64,000 bases of DNA from Streptomyces sp. MZ04 (GTDB lineage: Bacteria > Actinomycetota > Actinomycetes > Streptomycetales > Streptomycetaceae): positions 1-64,000 of the forward strand of contig NZ_SRIC01000003.1 in NCBI RefSeq assembly GCF_004684775.1, given 5' to 3'. Shown piece after piece: positions 18,451 through 27,554 of this stretch (position 1 is its first letter; every line of letters starts with the position of its first letter). The position numbers and the translations under genes are program-made. The notes beneath the pieces were generated by a model. It had not been told where the DNA came from and made no database searches. It saw nothing but the letters and a program-made list of their open reading frames with translations.

Positions 18451-19290
18451 TCAGAGGGATCCGGGGACGACGAACAGGCCCCAGGTCACCAGCGGCGCGA
18501 CCACGGCGATGCCAAGCCCCCAGGCCGTGAGGCGCCGGAAGACGAAGTCGCGCTGTTCTTCCGGGGTGTTGGCGGTCACCAGCGCCCCGCTGGTGGAGAA
18601 CGGCGAGGCGTCCACCACGGACGCGGAGATGGCAAGGGCGGTGATGAGCCCCACCGCGCCCACCTGGCCGTCGAGCAGGAAGGGCACCGCCAGGGGGATC
18701 AGCGCCCCGAGCATGCCGGTGGTCGACGCGAAGGCGGAGACCACCGCTCCGATGAGGCAGATCAACAGGGCGCCTACGAGGGGCGCCTGGATGGAGGCGA
18801 CCTCCTTGCCGAGGTAGTCGATGGTGCCCATGCGCTCCATCTGGCTCACGTAGGTGACGATGCCGCAGACCAGCAGCACGGTGGACCACGCGCACCGTTC
18901 GACCGCGCCCTTGGCCGACTTGGGGGAGACGAGGGAGAGCACGACGGTGATGCTGAGCGCCATAAGGCCCACGTCGAGGTCGAAGAAGAGCGCTCCGCCG
19001 ACCAGGCTGAGGAGACCGAGCAGGGTCAGGGTGCGGGGGCCGTCGAGGCGGACGGGTGGTGTGTCCGCGGTCGCGGTCGCGGTGTTCTTGGCGATGGCCA
19101 AGGCCGGCCCGGACGTGCCGCCCGCCTCGACCAGTTGACCGCCGGGCGGTCCGTCGTCCTGTTCGCCCCCCGGTGCGGGGCCCGCGCTCCCGGTACCGCC
19201 GGTGTGGGTCGGTGCACATTGCCCCAGCAACTGCCGTCCGCCGAAGACGAAGCAGACGACGACGCACAGGCCGACGTTGAACCTCCCGTC
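18451..19290 (-). pseudogene. C-terminal part of a MatC/SLC13-type dicarboxylate permease, 5'-truncated
   Basis: About 270 residues of a membrane transporter remain, with several hydrophobic helices (TLTLLGLLSLVGGALFF, GALLICLIGAVVSAFAST). It starts at FNVGLCVVVCFVFGGRQLLG, which in full-length MatC-type permeases lies near the middle. About the first 200 residues, with the start codon and promoter, are missing. The frame upstream of about 19290 is not related sequence. The loss coincides with the loss of the 5' half of the divergent gene on the plus strand, so one deletion explains both. Full-length relatives import malonate, succinate or related dicarboxylates. Inactive as it stands. Confidence 0.8.
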
Positions 19291-19302
19291 CATCTCGCCG
19301 AC

Positions 19303-20862
19303 TAGACCCGCCGGTTCAAGGACGTCCTCGACCGGCACGGCATGAGCGCCGGCTTCTACGGCCACTGCTCGGTCGGCTGTCTGCACATCCGCCCCTACCT
19401 CGACCTCGCCGACCCGGCCGACGTGGGCCGGATGCGCGCCGTCGCGGAGGAGATCAAGGACCTGGTCGCCGAATACGGCGGTGTGAACTCCAGCGAGCAC
19501 GGCGACGGCCTGGCGCGCAGCGAGTTCAACCGGGAGATCTTCGGCGACCAGTTGTACGAGGCGATGCGCCGGGTCAAGCGGCTCTTCGACCCGCACGGCG
19601 TACTCAACCCCGGAAAGATCGTGGACGCGCCGCCGATGACCCAGAGCCTGCGCGACGCGGCCCTGCCACCCGCCGAACCCCTGCGCACCCGGCTCTCCTT
19701 CGAGGTCGTCGGCGGGGGCGGCATGCGCGCGGCGGCCGACCGGTGCATGAACATCGGCCTGTGCCGCAAGAGCGGCAGCGGCGCCATGTGCCCTTCGTAC
19801 ATGGCCACCCGCAAGGAGGAGGACTCCACCCGCGGCCGGGCGGGCGCCCTGGTCAAGGCTCTCTCCGAGCCCGACCCTCGGGCCGCTCTCGGCGACGAGC
19901 GCCTCCACGGGATCCTCGACCTGTGCCTGATGTGCAAGGCGTGCAAGAGCCAATGCCCGCTCGGCGTCGACATGGCCACCCTCAAGAGCGAGACCCTCTC
20001 GCACTACCACGACGCGCACGGAGTATCGCTGCGCTCCCGCCTCTTCGGAGCGATCCGTACGCTCAACCGCCTGGGCTCGGCGACCGCGCCGCTGTCCAAT
20101 CTGCCGGGGCGCATCGCACCGGTGCGCCGCCTCATGGACCGCGTGGCCGGCATCGCCCCGGCACGGCCGCTGCCGGTCTTCGTACGCCACAACCTGCTGC
20201 GCTGGTTCCGCCGCCGCACACCCGCCGCGCACCCCGTCACCCAGGGCACCGTCACCTATCTCGCCGACTCCTTCACCACCTTCACGGAGCCGGACATCGG
20301 CCGCGCGGCGATCGAACTCCTCGAACGGGCCGGTTGGCAGGTGCGGTTGGAGAGCAGCGGCTGCTGCGGCAGGTCAAGCCTCTCCAAGGGCCTGGTGGAC
20401 GACGCCAAGAACAAAGCACGCCACCTGGCCCACACCCTCGCCGACACGACCGACCCCGGCTCGCCGGTCGTGGGATGCGAGCCGTCCTGCCTGATGGCCC
20501 TGCGCGACGACTCCTGGCCGGCGGGCCGCAAACTCCTCTACCACGGCCACTGCCACCAGAAGGCCGAGGTCGGCACCGCCGCGACCATGGCCCTGCTCAA
20601 CCGCATCCCGGGCGTGACGGTGACCGAACTGGACGCCGGGTGCTGCGGAATGGCGGGATCCTTCGGCTTCGAATCCGAGCACTACGACGTGTCGATGACG
20701 GTCGGGGAGGACCGTCTCTTCCCCGCGATCGCGGAGGAATCCGCGGACACGGTGGTGGTGGCCACCGGCGTCTCCTGCCGCCAACAGATCTTCCACGGCA
20801 CGGAGCGCAACGCCTGGCATCCGGTCCAGCTGCTGCGGGAGGCGGCTACAACAGTCAGCTAG
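19303..20862 (+). pseudogene. C-terminal half of a D-lactate dehydrogenase-like FAD/Fe-S oxidoreductase, 5'-truncated
   Basis: About 517 codons remain. They start in the FAD-linked oxidase C-terminal domain (RFKDVLDRHGMSAGFYGHCS, then NSSEHGDGLARSE) and continue through an Fe-S domain with two cysteine clusters (CMNIGLCRKSGSGAMCPS and CLMCKACKSQCPLG) and two CCG domains (SSGCCGRSS, DAGCCGMAGSFG). The N-terminal FAD-binding half, about 450 residues, is absent, and a TAG sits directly upstream. An internal ATG at 19342 could start a protein, but without its FAD-binding half it could not oxidise lactate or glycolate. Its stop overlaps the convergent reductase by 8 bp. Confidence 0.82.
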
Positions 20863-21448
20863 TGCGGGTGTAGGTGAGGAACGCGGTCCCGCCGTCCAGG
20901 ATGGTGTGGTCCGTGAGGTTCCAGACGTGCGGGTCGAAAGCGGCCGTGCGGCCGAACAGGGGAATGCCGGCGCCGGTCGTCAACGGGGCCAGCTTGACGA
21001 TCAGTTGGTCGATCTCGCCGTACAGGGCTCCCGCCAGTTCGCCGCCGCCGATCAGCCAGATGTCCTTGCCCTCTTCCTGCTTCAGCTCCCGTACTTTCGC
21101 CACCGCGTCGCCGGTGACCAGCTCCACGGTCGGGTCGGGGCTCTCGGTCAGCGTGGTGGAGAACAGCAGGTGGCGCAGGTGCGGGTAGGCGTTGGTGGTG
21201 CCTGCGTCCAAGCCGATCTCGTACGTCTTGCGTCCCTCGACGACAGTGTCGAAGTGGGTGCCCGCTGCCGTGATGGACAGCGCTGCCCTGGCCGGGGCGG
21301 GCAGCGTCTCCGGATACTCCGCGGCCAGGTGCTGCACGTAGTCGGCGGGGATCGGCCAGAAGCCGGCGGGGCCCGTGGGGTCGGCGCCGTCGGGCCCGGC
21401 GATGAATCCGTCAAGGGTGACGGCTATGAAGTACACGAGCTTGCGCAT
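20855..21448 (-). CDS. Dihydrofolate reductase / RibD-C family protein
   Basis: 197 aa from MRKLVYFIAVTLDGFIAG, with AGGAGGCC just upstream of the ATG. The N-terminal strand-loop and the IWLIGGGELAGALY motif are typical of the RibD C-terminal/DHFR-like reductases common in actinobacteria. These bind NADPH, but the substrate is generally unknown. Length is normal and intact. It runs convergent to the truncated lactate dehydrogenase and overlaps its last 8 bp. Confidence 0.88.
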   Translation of the reverse strand: MRKLVYFIAVTLDGFIAGPDGADPTGPAGFWPIPADYVQHLAAEYPETLPAPARAALSITAAGTHFDTVVEGRKTYEIGLDAGTTNAYPHLRHLLFSTTLTESPDPTVELVTGDAVAKVRELKQEEGKDIWLIGGGELAGALYGEIDQLIVKLAPLTTGAGIPLFGRTAAFDPHVWNLTDHTILDGGTAFLTYTRTS

Positions 21449-21629
21449 GGGGCCTCCTGTGGAGCGGCGGGTCAGCCCGCCGGCCGGTCGGCCGACGGGC
21501 ACGTCAAAGATCGACTGACCCGGCACGGTACCCGGCGTACGCCCCGTCGGCGGGATCACGGTCGGCTGGGCCTGACCTGCGCCGCGCTGGGCCTACGCTC
21601 GTCTCAGCACCAGGGAAAGGGCCGACGGC

Positions 21630-22304
21630 GTGGCAGACGATGCGGACGATGAGCGGGACCTCGCGCAGGCGCAGCGGGCCCACTGGCAGGACACCTACAC
21701 CGCGCACCCCGGCATGTACGGCGAGCGGCCCTCCGCCCCCGCGGTGCACGCCGCCGAGGTGTTCCGGGCGGCCGGGGCACGCGATGTGCTGGAGCTGGGC
21801 GCCGGGCACGGCCGCGACGCCCTGTACTTCGCCCGCGAGGGCTTCGCCGTCCAGGCCACCGACTTCAGCCCCGCAGGCCTGGAGCAACTGCGGACCGCCG
21901 CCCGCGACCAGGGCGTCGACCAGCGGGTGACCACCGCCGTGCACGACGTGCGCGATCCGCTGCCGCTGCCCGACGCCTCCGGCGACGGCGTCTTCGCGCA
22001 CATGCTGCTGTGCATGGCCCTGTCGACCAAGGAGATCCAGACGGCGGTCGGAGAGGTCCGCCGCTTGCTGCGGCCCGGCGGCACCTTCGTCTACACCGTG
22101 CGGCACACCGGCGACGCCCACCACGGCGCCGGGATCGCACACGGCGACGACATCTACGAACACGGCGGCTTCGCCGTGCACTTCTTCGACCGCGGCCTCG
22201 TCGACGAGCTCGCCGACGGCTGGACGCCGGCCGAGGTCCATGCCTTCGAGGAAGGCGAGCTGCCGCGGCGCTTGTGGCGCGTCACCCAGACCGTGCCGCG
22301 CTGA
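21630..22304 (+). CDS. Class I SAM-dependent methyltransferase
   Basis: 224 aa; GTG start with GAAAGGG upstream and a TACGCT -10-like box near 21592. Motif I is VLELGAGHGRDALYFA, the acidic residue after strand 2 is in ATDFSPAGL, and the post-motif region is LLRPGGTFVYTVRHTG. The domain resembles TehB-like or ubiquinone/menaquinone-type methyltransferases; the substrate cannot be deduced. It is convergent with the STM4011 gene, 9 bp away. Confidence 0.88.
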   Translation: MADDADDERDLAQAQRAHWQDTYTAHPGMYGERPSAPAVHAAEVFRAAGARDVLELGAGHGRDALYFAREGFAVQATDFSPAGLEQLRTAARDQGVDQRVTTAVHDVRDPLPLPDASGDGVFAHMLLCMALSTKEIQTAVGEVRRLLRPGGTFVYTVRHTGDAHHGAGIAHGDDIYEHGGFAVHFFDRGLVDELADGWTPAEVHAFEEGELPRRLWRVTQTVPR

Positions 22305-22313
22305 CACGCCGGG

Positions 22314-23168
22314 TCAGGCAGGGGCCCCGGCCGCCGGGATGCGCTCCAAAACCCCGCCCGCGAAGACGTCGTACAGCGGCAGCGTCTCCAGATGGACGTA
22401 GCCGATGTGGCAGTCGCACACGGCGAGCGGGCAGGTGCGCGGCTCCAGGGCGCGGCGGTAGGAACCGTCGTAGAGATTGCCCAGCTCGCTGCGGACGAAG
22501 TGGCAGCGGCGGACCGTGCCTTCGCCGTCGACCGAGATGACCGACTCGCCCGTACGGCAGGGCAGACCGGCCGAGCGGTGCGGGTGGCGGCTGTAGGGGA
22601 ACAGGGGGTCGATGGCCGTCCACCGCTCGGCCTCGGCGTCGGTGTAGGTGTGGCCCTCCGCCGCGTTCACCCACAGATAGACCTCGCCGGGCAGCGCGGC
22701 GCGCAGCCGCCGTGCGTCGTCGAGATGCTCGGCCATGCCGACGACGCCGACGCTGAACCGCACGCCCCGCTCGGCGAGTTGACGCGTCTTGCCGAGGAAG
22801 CGGTCGTACGGCGTCTGCCCCGGGTGGTACGTGCACCACAGCGCGACCGTGTCCAGATCGGCCTCGGCCAGCCAGTCCGTACGGCAGCTGAGATTGGTCT
22901 GGATGGCGACCCGGTCGATGTGCGGCTGGTGGGAGAGGTCGACCAAAGTGCGCCTGTACCAGGAGCGGACCAAACCCTCGCCCCACGGGGTGAAGAGGAC
23001 GGAGAGGCGGTCCTCGGTCTGCTGCCCGGCCCACCCCGCGAACCGCTCGAGGGCTGCCCGGTCGGCCCGCAACTGGCCGGGGCTGTCGCGGCGCTTGGCG
23101 AAAGGGCAGTACGGGCAGTCGTAGTCGCACGACGCCAGCGGGCCGCGGTACAGGATCGTGAGGTCCAT
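22314..23168 (-). CDS. STM4011 family radical SAM protein
   Basis: 284 aa starting MDLTILYRGPLASC. The radical SAM cluster motif is CDYDCPYCPF (CxxxCxxC), followed by the TIM-barrel half. Near the C-terminus lie further cysteines (CHFVR, CPLAVCDCHIG) that may hold a second Fe-S cluster. It sits 11 bp downstream of an STM4012 family gene, the usual partner. The STM401x cluster is conserved in actinobacteria and some enterobacteria, but its product is unknown. Here the remaining cluster members (STM4013-4015) are not present. Confidence 0.87.
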   Translation of the reverse strand: MDLTILYRGPLASCDYDCPYCPFAKRRDSPGQLRADRAALERFAGWAGQQTEDRLSVLFTPWGEGLVRSWYRRTLVDLSHQPHIDRVAIQTNLSCRTDWLAEADLDTVALWCTYHPGQTPYDRFLGKTRQLAERGVRFSVGVVGMAEHLDDARRLRAALPGEVYLWVNAAEGHTYTDAEAERWTAIDPLFPYSRHPHRSAGLPCRTGESVISVDGEGTVRRCHFVRSELGNLYDGSYRRALEPRTCPLAVCDCHIGYVHLETLPLYDVFAGGVLERIPAAGAPA

Positions 23169-23179
23169 GTTCGCCCCGC

Positions 23180-24493
23180 TCACTTCAGTTCGTACGCGGC
23201 CATCGCGGCGCGCACCTCGGGGGAGAACAGCTCGGGGCCGATCGCGTCGGAGTGCGCCAGGCCCTCCGGGGTCAGACGCAGCACATCGGCGTCCCGCTCC
23301 AGCCAGCCGCGGTCGGCGAAACCGGCGAGCTCGGCGGGGAAGTCCTCGCCCGGGTCGGTGCCGAACCGCTTGCGGTACTCCGCCAGTGGCATGCCGGCGG
23401 CCTGCAGCAGCGACTGGAGCAGATGGCGGCGGCGGGCCTCCGCCCCGTCGACCCGACGGCCGTGCACGGCGCGCGTGAAGTCCTCGGTCGCGGTGTAGTC
23501 GTCGATGATCGTGCGGATCTCGCGCAGGTCGACCGCGTAGTCGAAGGAGTAGTGCAGCGTCGAGGTGTACGAACGGGCGCCGCAGCCAAGACCGATCATG
23601 CCGTCGGTCTGGCACGCGTAGTCGTCCGCACCCTGCGGGGGCGCGTCCGCGCGGCGGAACATCCGCATCGACACCTGGACATAGCCCTCGGCGACGAGGT
23701 GGTCGCGGCCCTGTCGGTAGAGCCGCAGCCGCTGCTCGTCCCACTCCCGGTCGGCGAGCGCCGCGTCGAGTGCCGTGTCGAGCGCCGGGCGTTGCGCCGC
23801 CCCGTGCCTGCCCAGACCCGTCAACGGCCGTACGTACAGCGGGTAGAGGTAGAGCTCCTCGGGCCGCCAGGCGAGAGCGGCGTCCAGGGAGGTGCGCCAA
23901 CTGTCCTCGGTCTGGCCATCTATTCCGTAGATGAGGTCGATGTTGAGCACCGGGATGCGGGCGTCGCGGATCCGCCCGAGCGCCGCCTCGACGTCCGCGC
24001 GGTGCTGGGGCCGCACGGCCGCCCGGGCCTCGGCGTCGATGAAGCTCTGCACGCCCAGACTGAGCCGGGTCGCACCCCGCTCGGCCAGAACCGCGAGCCG
24101 GTCGGCGGTCGCGGTCGCCGGGGACGCCTCGACGGACAGCGGTATCGCGCGCAGATCGGCACCCATGCGCCGTTCCGCGATGTCGCACAGCCGCTCCAGC
24201 TCGGCCGCCTCGAGATAGGTGGGGGTGCCGCCGCCGAACGCCGCGTTGGCGAACCGCACGGGCGCCGCCCCGCCCTGCGCATCGAGGGCGTCCCGCACGG
24301 CTGTCGCCTGCCGGTCCAGGGCGTCCAGGTAGCGGGTGGTCAGTTCGCCGGGGGCGCCGATGCGGGTGAACAGATTACAGAAGCCGCAGCGGACCTCGCA
24401 GAACGGTATGTGCAGATAGAGGGAGAGCGCGTCCTTGGGCTCTCCCTCCCACAGGGCCGTGCCCGTCGCGGAGCCGGCGCTGCCGCCGCACAT
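23180..24493 (-). CDS. STM4012 family radical SAM protein, atypical 5' end
   Basis: 437 aa if the ATG at 24493 is used. The conserved part begins at LWEGEPKDALSLYLHIPFCE and includes CEVRCGFCNLF (CxxxCxxC), a coproporphyrinogen-oxidase-like HemN-type barrel and a HemN C-terminal domain. Family members normally have about 40 residues before DALSLYLHIPF, with a characteristic aromatic stretch. Here only 22 unrelated residues (MCGGSAGSATGTA) are available. The divergent gene overlaps this 5' end, and both look cut back, so a deletion has probably removed the true start and the STM4013-4015 genes. The catalytic core is intact; whether it is expressed is uncertain. Confidence 0.7.
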   Translation of the reverse strand: MCGGSAGSATGTALWEGEPKDALSLYLHIPFCEVRCGFCNLFTRIGAPGELTTRYLDALDRQATAVRDALDAQGGAAPVRFANAAFGGGTPTYLEAAELERLCDIAERRMGADLRAIPLSVEASPATATADRLAVLAERGATRLSLGVQSFIDAEARAAVRPQHRADVEAALGRIRDARIPVLNIDLIYGIDGQTEDSWRTSLDAALAWRPEELYLYPLYVRPLTGLGRHGAAQRPALDTALDAALADREWDEQRLRLYRQGRDHLVAEGYVQVSMRMFRRADAPPQGADDYACQTDGMIGLGCGARSYTSTLHYSFDYAVDLREIRTIIDDYTATEDFTRAVHGRRVDGAEARRRHLLQSLLQAAGMPLAEYRKRFGTDPGEDFPAELAGFADRGWLERDADVLRLTPEGLAHSDAIGPELFSPEVRAAMAAYELK

Positions 24494-24758
24494 CGCGGAA
24501 GCGCCGCGGGAGCCGCGGGACGCGCGCGGCCGGCTCGTGCTCGCCCTCGGCGAAGTGACGGGACACGCGCACGCGGTGGTGGGACCGGGGCAACTCCTCA
24601 GCGAACCCGGACCGTTCGGCCCGCTGCTGCTCCACCTGCCCGACGGCGGGCGCGTCGTCCACGAGGAGCATGCGGCGATCCCGCTGCCGAAGGGCTGGTA
24701 CCGAGTGGTGCGCCAGCGCGAGTACGTACCGGGCTCCGTACGCCTGGTGGCCGACTGA
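24459..24758 (+). CDS. Small protein preceding DUF6745, probably 5'-truncated
   Basis: 99 aa if GTG 24459 is used. The conserved part runs from RDARGRLVLALGEVTGHAHA to HEEHAAIPLPKGWYRVVRQR and looks like a compact beta protein with many histidines. I know similar small proteins next to DUF6745 genes in Streptomyces but no function. Its 5' end overlaps that of the divergent STM4012 gene by 35 bp, there is no ribosome-binding site, and the first residues look foreign to the family. The original start may therefore have been lost in the same deletion. Confidence 0.5.
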   Translation: MPVAEPALPPHIAEAPREPRDARGRLVLALGEVTGHAHAVVGPGQLLSEPGPFGPLLLHLPDGGRVVHEEHAAIPLPKGWYRVVRQREYVPGSVRLVAD

Positions 24759-24826
24759 ACCCCACGCCGCCGCAGGGCGGCCAGGAGTCGGGGACGGGCA
24801 GGCACGACATGGAGGAGACGAACGAC

Positions 24827-25879
24827 ATGACGACCGTGGAGCGGACACCCCTGCGGCAGCCGGATGTGAGGGACTGGCGGCAGGTTGCGGCAGCCACCGG
24901 CCCCGCTGACCGCCCGGCGGCGGAGGCCGGGGTGCGCCTGGCCTACCGCAGGGCCGGACTCCCCGAACCGGAGCGCATCCGCTGGGCCGCTTCACCCCGC
25001 GAGGCCGTGCGGTTGGTGACGGCGGAGCGGGACACCCTGGGCCGCAGCGTGCGCGACGCGATCCGCAGCCACCCGTGGGCGGCCGAACGCGAGCGCCTGC
25101 ACGGGCAGTTGGGCCCGGCCGGCTGGGGCGAACGCTGGAACGCGACCGGCGCTCGCCTCTGGGACACCACCCAGGCGCTCACCTCCCGGATCCGCACCGG
25201 CGTGGTGGACGAACTGGCGGGCGACCTGGCGGACGGTGGCGGCAAGGACGAAGTGCCCATCCGCCTCGTCCTCCTCGACGCCGTCCTCGGCCAGCACGAG
25301 GCGGCCTGGCTGTGCGCCTTCGACACCGCCGAGGGCAGTCCACTGGACGGACTCGCGGCCGTGGCCCGCGCGGCGGGCTGGTGGTGGCCCTTCGAACGCG
25401 AGGCGATCGTCTGCGAGCGCCCCACGGAACTGCACCGTGACGAGGCAGGCCGCCTGGACCGCGCCGACGGCCCCGCGCTCGCCTTCCCCGACGGCTTCGC
25501 CCTGCACGCCTGGCGCGGCATGCCGGTGCCGGGCGAGTTCCTGGACGGACTGTCCGCGCTGACCCCCGAGCGCATGCGCGCCGAGGAGAACGCGGAACTG
25601 CGCCGCGTGATGCTGGAGCACTACGGCTACGACCGCTACCTGGCCGAGTCGGGCGCGGTGCCCGTGCACCGCGACGAGACGGGCGTGCTGTGGCGCATCC
25701 AACTGGCCGGAGACGAGGACGTCGTGATGGTCGAGGTGATCAACTCCACGCCGGAACCGGACGGCACGAGCCGCACCTACTGGCTGCGCGTCCCGCCCAC
25801 GACGCGTACGGCGAAGGAGGGCGTGGCCTGGACGTTCGGCCTGCACGCGGACGTGTACGACCCGGTCCGGCAGACCTGA
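24827..25879 (+). CDS. DUF6745 domain protein
   Basis: 350 aa from ATG 24827, with GGAGGAG 9 nt upstream; an ATG at 24809 is too close to that signal. The protein is soluble, Trp/Arg-rich and well conserved along its length, with RDETGVLWRI and INSTPEPDGTSRTYWLRVPP near the C-terminus. It has no catalytic motif that I can name. Lies downstream of the small histidine-rich protein and probably forms one unit with it. Function unknown. Confidence 0.8.
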   Translation: MTTVERTPLRQPDVRDWRQVAAATGPADRPAAEAGVRLAYRRAGLPEPERIRWAASPREAVRLVTAERDTLGRSVRDAIRSHPWAAERERLHGQLGPAGWGERWNATGARLWDTTQALTSRIRTGVVDELAGDLADGGGKDEVPIRLVLLDAVLGQHEAAWLCAFDTAEGSPLDGLAAVARAAGWWWPFEREAIVCERPTELHRDEAGRLDRADGPALAFPDGFALHAWRGMPVPGEFLDGLSALTPERMRAEENAELRRVMLEHYGYDRYLAESGAVPVHRDETGVLWRIQLAGDEDVVMVEVINSTPEPDGTSRTYWLRVPPTTRTAKEGVAWTFGLHADVYDPVRQT

Positions 25880-25915
25880 CCAGAAGGGTCAGGGGGACGT
25901 GCGTACCCTTGAGAC

Positions 25916-27034
25916 GTGACGATGCACAAGAGCGCCGATGTGAATACCGACGCGATGATCGAAGACCTCAGGACGCTCGTCGAGATCGAGTCTCCGTCGC
26001 GCGATCGGGATGCCTTGACCGCCTCGGCCAAAGCTGTCGCCGCCGTCATCGAGAACCGCCTCGGCGGGCAGGCCGTCCTCGTCGAGAGCGAGGCCGGGCC
26101 GCACGTCCACTGGTCGGGCGGCGGCGATCCGCACGTGCTGATCCTCGGTCACCACGACACGGTGTTTCCGCTCGGCACCCTCGCGCGCCGTCCGTTCAAG
26201 GTCGAGGGCGGGCAGGCCACAGGGCCCGGGGTGTTCGACATGCTCGGCGGTCTGGTGCAGGCCATTCACGGTCTGGCGGCGCTCGACGACCGGTCAGGGG
26301 TCGAGATTCTGGTGACCGCCGACGAAGAGGTCGGATCCCGTTCCTCGCGCGCTCTCATCGAGGAACGGGCCCTTGCCTGCGGTGCGGTCCTCGTCTTCGA
26401 AGGCGCCGCCGACGGCGGCGCCCTGAAGACCGGCCGCAAGGGCTGTGGCACATTCCAGGTCTCCGTCACGGGCCGGGCGTCGCACGCGGGCCTCGAGCCC
26501 GCGGCCGGGGTCAACGCCCTGGTCGAGGCGGCGCATCAGGTACTGGCCATCGCGGCGCTCGGCCGACCCGAGATCGGTACGACCGTCACCCCGACCGTCG
26601 CGTCGGCGGGAACCCTGGACAACGTCGTGCCCGCGGAGGCGACCGTCATCGTCGACGTCCGGGTCGAGTCGGCCGATGAGAAGGAGCGGATCGAGTCCGC
26701 TTTCGCGGCGCTGGCCCCGCACCTCGACGAGGCGGAGATCACGGTTCAGGGAGCCGTTGGCCGGCCCCCGATGCCCGAGTCGGCGTCGACCGAACTCATC
26801 GCCCTGGCACGGCAGTTGCTTCCGGGCATCGAGGGCAAGGCGGTCGGTGGCGGCAGCGACGGCAACTTCACCGCCGCGCTTGGCGTACCCACCCTCGACG
26901 GCCTGGGCGCGGTCGGGGGCGGCGCGCACGCCGACCACGAGTACGTGGTGATCGACGCCATGGCCGAGCGGGCGAACCTCGTCACCGGCCTGGTGAACGC
27001 ACTGCGCGCTGCGGGCTCGACCGGCACCGCCTAG
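25916..27034 (+). CDS. M20 family metallopeptidase (carboxypeptidase G2-like)
   Basis: 372 aa; GTG 25916 with a TACCCT -10-like box 7 bp before it, so possibly leaderless (ATG 25922 is an alternative). Zinc ligands are visible: LILGHHDTVFP (H, D), GPGVFDMLGG (bridging D), TADEEVGSRSS (EE) and GGGAHADHEY (H). The usual Lys of the FDMKGG motif is Leu here. A dimerisation/lid domain lies at about 190-300. No signal peptide, so it should hydrolyse an N-acyl amino acid or glutamyl peptide in the cytoplasm. Confidence 0.88.
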   Translation: MTMHKSADVNTDAMIEDLRTLVEIESPSRDRDALTASAKAVAAVIENRLGGQAVLVESEAGPHVHWSGGGDPHVLILGHHDTVFPLGTLARRPFKVEGGQATGPGVFDMLGGLVQAIHGLAALDDRSGVEILVTADEEVGSRSSRALIEERALACGAVLVFEGAADGGALKTGRKGCGTFQVSVTGRASHAGLEPAAGVNALVEAAHQVLAIAALGRPEIGTTVTPTVASAGTLDNVVPAEATVIVDVRVESADEKERIESAFAALAPHLDEAEITVQGAVGRPPMPESASTELIALARQLLPGIEGKAVGGGSDGNFTAALGVPTLDGLGAVGGGAHADHEYVVIDAMAERANLVTGLVNALRAAGSTGTA

Positions 27035-27078
27035 CGGTTCGAAAGGCACCGCCTAGCGGTTCGAAGGCACCGCCTAGC
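27023..27078 (+). repeat. Triplicated 21/22-bp segment spanning a stop codon and a promoter
   Basis: GGCACCGCCTAGCGGTTCGAAA (27023-27044), GGCACCGCCTAGCGGTTCGAA (27045-27065) and GGCACCGCCTAGC (27066-27078). The first copy contains the M20 stop codon. The third supplies the TAG of the TAGCAT box for the ACT gene. It is a simple slippage or duplication product that inserted two extra copies between the genes. Confidence 0.9.
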
Positions 27079-27086
27079 ATGGCGAC

Positions 27087-27482
27087 ATGTCTGGAGAATC
27101 CGACCTGGCGAAGCTGCTGAGCGGCATGCGGCCCGAACTCGCCCCGGGACGCTACGTCTTCACCCTCGGCCCGGGGCGCACGGTTCCCGCGGGCGTCGAC
27201 CCGGTGGTCACCGTCCTGGAAGAGGAGGGGCTGACCCTGGTGCTTCGGCAGGAGGAGGCGGACGGCGCCGGGCTCCCGTACGACTACGTCGCGGGCTGGA
27301 TCACCCTGCGCGTCCACTCGGCCCTGGAGGCCGTCGGCCTCACCGCCGCCATCGCCGGCGAGCTCGCCCGCGCGGGGCTGAGCTGCAATGTCGTAGCCGG
27401 TTTCCACCACGATCACCTCTTCGTGCCCTACGAGCGAGCGGAGGAAGCCGTGCGGCTGCTCGAGGGCATGGCGATGCGCTGA
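27087..27482 (+). CDS. ACT domain protein
   Basis: 131 aa with two ACT-like halves (GRYVFTLGPG and WITLRVHSALEAVGLTAAIA, then CNVVAGFHHDHLFVP). Proteins of this type bind small molecules, often amino acids, as free-standing sensors. TAGCAT at 27075-27080 is 6 bp before the ATG, with no Shine-Dalgarno sequence, so the message is probably leaderless. Ligand unknown. Confidence 0.85.
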   Translation: MSGESDLAKLLSGMRPELAPGRYVFTLGPGRTVPAGVDPVVTVLEEEGLTLVLRQEEADGAGLPYDYVAGWITLRVHSALEAVGLTAAIAGELARAGLSCNVVAGFHHDHLFVPYERAEEAVRLLEGMAMR

Positions 27483-27554
27483 ACTTCCTCTCCCCCGCAT
27501 CAGCGCGCGCGGCCGATCTGGAACCTGATCAGAGGGTGGTGCGTCGTTGCAGGC

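Noticed and set aside
19342-20862. Intact 506-aa Fe-S oxidoreductase starting at ATG 19342
   Set aside because: The N-terminal 34 residues are clearly the end of an FAD-oxidase domain, and the FAD-binding half is absent, so it reads as a truncated gene rather than a natural start.
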